Positions 15,154 through 16,968 of a stretch of DNA of 16,968 bases are shown here, one piece after another. How positions within the stretch are numbered: the first letter of the stretch is position 1; every line of letters starts with the position of its first letter. A model generated the notes under the pieces. The model searched no databases. It was not told where the DNA came from and saw only the letters and a program-made list of their open reading frames with translations. The translations under genes were made by a program, and so were the position numbers. The stretch comes from Pseudomonadota bacterium (lineage in GTDB: Bacteria > Pseudomonadota > Alphaproteobacteria > Rhizobiales > Xanthobacteraceae): contig JAEYTJ010000052.1 in assembly GCA_023434095.1 (NCBI GenBank), positions 1 to 16,968 on the forward strand, read 5' to 3'.

Positions 15154-16089
15154 ATGTCGCGCCGTTTCGAAATCCCCGCTACGCCGGAGAATATGGTCTG
15201 GGGCTATCTCGACAGCTCGACGCCGCCGGTGCTCGAAGTGGCGTCCGGGGATGTGGTGACGCTGCATTCCTTCCCGGCGGGCGGCAAGGAAACCCTGCCG
15301 GAGACCCTGCCGGTTCCCGAGGACTACGCGCGCGCGCTCGACACGCTGCCGCAGGGGCCGGGCCCGCATTTCATCACCGGACCGGTCTATGTGAAGAACG
15401 CCAAGCCCGGCGATGCGCTGCAGGTGGACATTCTCGACGTCAAGGTGCGCCAGGACTGGGGCTTCGTGTCGATCCTGCCCCTGCTCGGCACGCTGCCGGA
15501 CGAGTTCACCGACTACGAGACCATCCATCCCGCCGTCGACCACGACCGCAACCTCTGCATCATGCCGTGGGGCACCGAGATTCCGCTCGATCCCTTCTTC
15601 GGCATCATCGCCACCGCCCCGCCGCCGGCCTGGGGGCGGTGCGGATCCCCGGTGCCGCGGGCCTTTGGCGGCAATATGGACAACAAGGAACTGCGCGCCG
15701 GCACCACGCTCTACCTGCCGGTGTTCAACGAGGGCGCGCTGTTCTTCGCCGGCGACGGCCATGGCGTGCAGGGCGACGGCGAAGTGTGCATCACGGCGCT
15801 GGAGACCGGCGTCACCGGCACCTTCCGTCTCACCGTGCGCAAGGACATGGAACTGAGCTGGCCCTTCGCCGAAAGCGCGACGCATCTCATCTCGATCGGG
15901 CTCGACGAGGACCTCGACGACGCCGCCAAGCAGGCGACGCGCGAAATGGTCAAGCATGTCTGCGCGCGCACCAATCTGTCGCGGAACCAGGCCTACATGC
16001 TGTGCTCGTTGGCCGGAAATCTCCGGGTCACGCAGCTCGTGGACGGGAACAAGGGCGTCCACATGATGCTGCGCAAATCCCTGCTCTGA
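15154..16089 (+). CDS. fmdA: Acetamidase/formamidase-family amidohydrolase (paralogue 2, end of urt/fmd operon)
   Basis: A 311-residue cytoplasmic amidohydrolase of the FmdA/AmdA family, expected to split a small amide (formamide, acetamide or similar) to the acid and ammonia. Visible marks are the FGGNMDNKEL block (171-180) and the conserved GDGHGVQGDGEV loop (200-211). IMPWGTEIPLDPFFGIIATAP (136-156) is also typical of acetamidase-like members. The ATG has CTGGAG six bases upstream and follows urtE by 30 bp, so it belongs to the transporter operon. This order resembles the fmd amide genes of methylotrophs, where Urt-like transporter genes accompany formamidase. The symbol reflects family and context; formamide specificity is not shown by sequence. 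Confidence 0.88.
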   Translation: MSRRFEIPATPENMVWGYLDSSTPPVLEVASGDVVTLHSFPAGGKETLPETLPVPEDYARALDTLPQGPGPHFITGPVYVKNAKPGDALQVDILDVKVRQDWGFVSILPLLGTLPDEFTDYETIHPAVDHDRNLCIMPWGTEIPLDPFFGIIATAPPPAWGRCGSPVPRAFGGNMDNKELRAGTTLYLPVFNEGALFFAGDGHGVQGDGEVCITALETGVTGTFRLTVRKDMELSWPFAESATHLISIGLDEDLDDAAKQATREMVKHVCARTNLSRNQAYMLCSLAGNLRVTQLVDGNKGVHMMLRKSLL

Positions 16090-16149
16090 ATGCGGCGCCG
16101 GCCGGCGGGCCGCCGCCGCGCGCTGCCGCAAACAAGGCCCCATGCCGCC

Positions 16150-16179
16150 AAAAAGAAAGCCCGGCCGAAGCCGGGCTTT
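16150..16179 (-). terminator. Intrinsic terminator of nrdJ, possibly bidirectional
   Basis: A perfect 10-bp stem, AAAGCCCGGC (16156-16165) and GCCGGGCTTT (16170-16179), closes a four-base loop. On the minus strand the loop is the very stable TTCG and the stem is followed by CTTTTT, a proper T-tract, about 53 bases after the nrdJ stop. On the plus strand the loop is CGAA and only CTTTCCTG follows, so termination of the urt operon there would be weaker. Confidence 0.85.
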
Positions 16180-16231
16180 CCTGTGTTCGACTGTCCTCAC
16201 GGCTGCCCGGTCGGGGGTGCCGCGCGAAGCG

Positions 16232-16968
16232 TCAGCTGCAGCCCGTGGTCGAGCCGCAGGTCTCGCACTTCAGGCAGGTGCCGTTCCGCACCATGGTGAA
16301 GTTCTGGCACTCGGGGCAGGCTTCGCCCTCATAGCCCTTGGCGCGGGCGATGGCGCGGGCCTCCGCCTTGGTCGGACCGCTCGCCGCAGGGGCGGGGGTG
16401 GACCAGGGGAGGGCGTCGGTGCTGCCGAGCGCCGCCTCGTCCTCTTCCTCCGGGTCGGCCTTGAGCGCGGTGGCGCCCTGGATGCCGCCGCGCAGCGCCG
16501 TCACGTTCGACGCCGCGCCGGCGGTGGCGCCCGGCAGGGTGGTGCCGGCCGGCACCACCATCAGGCTCACATTCTTGCCGCGCATCAGGCCCTTGGAAAC
16601 CATGCGCGAGGCGGCCGAGGTCGGCGAGGCCTTGCCTTCTTCCACGCCCTTGCCGAGTGCGTCGAAGTTCGACTCGCTCGGCTCGACATGGCCGAGCTCG
16701 TGGCGGCCGAGATAGGACACGGCGAGCTCGCGGAAGATGTAGTCGAGGATCGAGGTGGCGTACTTGATCGTGTCGTTGCCCTGCACCGGGCCCGCGGGCT
16801 CGAAGCGGGTGAAGGTGAAGGCGTCGACATACTCGTCCAGCGGCACGCCGTACTGCAGGCCCAGCGACACCGAGATGGCGAAGTTGTTGATGAAGGAGCG
16901 CAGCGCCGCGCCTTCCTTGTGCATGTCGATGAAGATCTCGCCGAGGCGGCCGTCATCATATTCGCCGG
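16232..16968 (-). CDS. nrdJ: Vitamin B12-dependent ribonucleotide reductase, C-terminal part (NrdJ, class II)
   Basis: The last ~245 residues of the adenosylcobalamin-dependent reductase that makes deoxyribonucleotides without oxygen-dependent radical chemistry. Recognisable segments are [60 protein letters not shown], a variable acidic/Pro-Ala linker, and the C-terminal Cys cluster. That cluster is CPEC, then [13 protein letters not shown] at the very end, and probably serves redox relay or metal binding as in other long NrdJ proteins. The frame is open to the right edge, so the catalytic barrel lies outside the window. The gene is transcribed toward the urt operon and ends at the hairpin terminator. 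It is unrelated in function to the amide genes. Confidence 0.93.
   Translation of the reverse strand, partial: GEYDDGRLGEIFIDMHKEGAALRSFINNFAISVSLGLQYGVPLDEYVDAFTFTRFEPAGPVQGNDTIKYATSILDYIFRELAVSYLGRHELGHVEPSESNFDALGKGVEEGKASPTSAASRMVSKGLMRGKNVSLMVVPAGTTLPGATAGAASNVTALRGGIQGATALKADPEEEDEAALGSTDALPWSTPAPAASGPTKAEARAIARAKGYEGEACPECQNFTMVRNGTCLKCETCGSTTGCS

Noticed and set aside
1..16968. CRISPR arrays, tRNA genes, phage or conjugation genes, complete insertion sequence
   Set aside because: No regularly spaced repeats, cloverleaf sequence, integrase, capsid, relaxase or DDE transposase frame was found on either strand.

Overview
The window is high-GC DNA with tightly packed genes, short overlaps and many long spurious open frames in the wrong phase. 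Vitamin B12-dependent (class II) ribonucleotide reductase, Tat-exported binding proteins and the general gene style suggest an alphaproteobacterium of the Hyphomicrobiales (Xanthobacteraceae-like). That placement is an inference from composition and gene style, not from a marker gene.

Layout: (1) 1-3024, minus strand: a two-gene RND efflux operon. A lipoprotein membrane-fusion protein overlaps by one base the start of an AcrB-family pump, which runs off the left edge. (2) 3235-4686, minus: a GntP-family H+ symporter for an organic (hydroxy) acid, with its own upstream region. (3) 4937-8589, minus: an operon of NMT1/SsuA-type binding protein, ATPase, permease and an acetamidase/formamidase-family hydrolase. 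(4) 8853-9230, minus: a small lone IS3-OrfA-like helix-turn-helix protein with no OrfB partner. (5) 9658-16089, plus: a urea/short-chain-amide ABC transporter (UrtABCDE/FmdDEF type) in five tightly coupled genes, followed by a second, dissimilar acetamidase/formamidase-family enzyme. (6) 16150-16179: a strong hairpin terminator. (7) 16232 to the right edge, minus: the C-terminal part of NrdJ.

The centre (4937-16089) reads as a divergent uptake-and-hydrolysis locus. Two unrelated ABC importer classes each carry their own amidase-family enzyme, and each binding protein has a Tat signal. The probable role is scavenging of small amides or formyl-amino compounds as a nitrogen (and carbon) source. 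No urease gene is present, and the amidase is co-transcribed with the Urt-type genes. This makes short-chain amides at least as likely a substrate as urea. The intergenic space between the two arms (8590-9657) contains several inverted repeats and the orphan HTH protein, and is the most interesting non-coding part of the window.

No tRNA, rRNA, CRISPR array, phage gene or complete insertion sequence was seen. All assignments come from reading motifs by eye; no database search was run.
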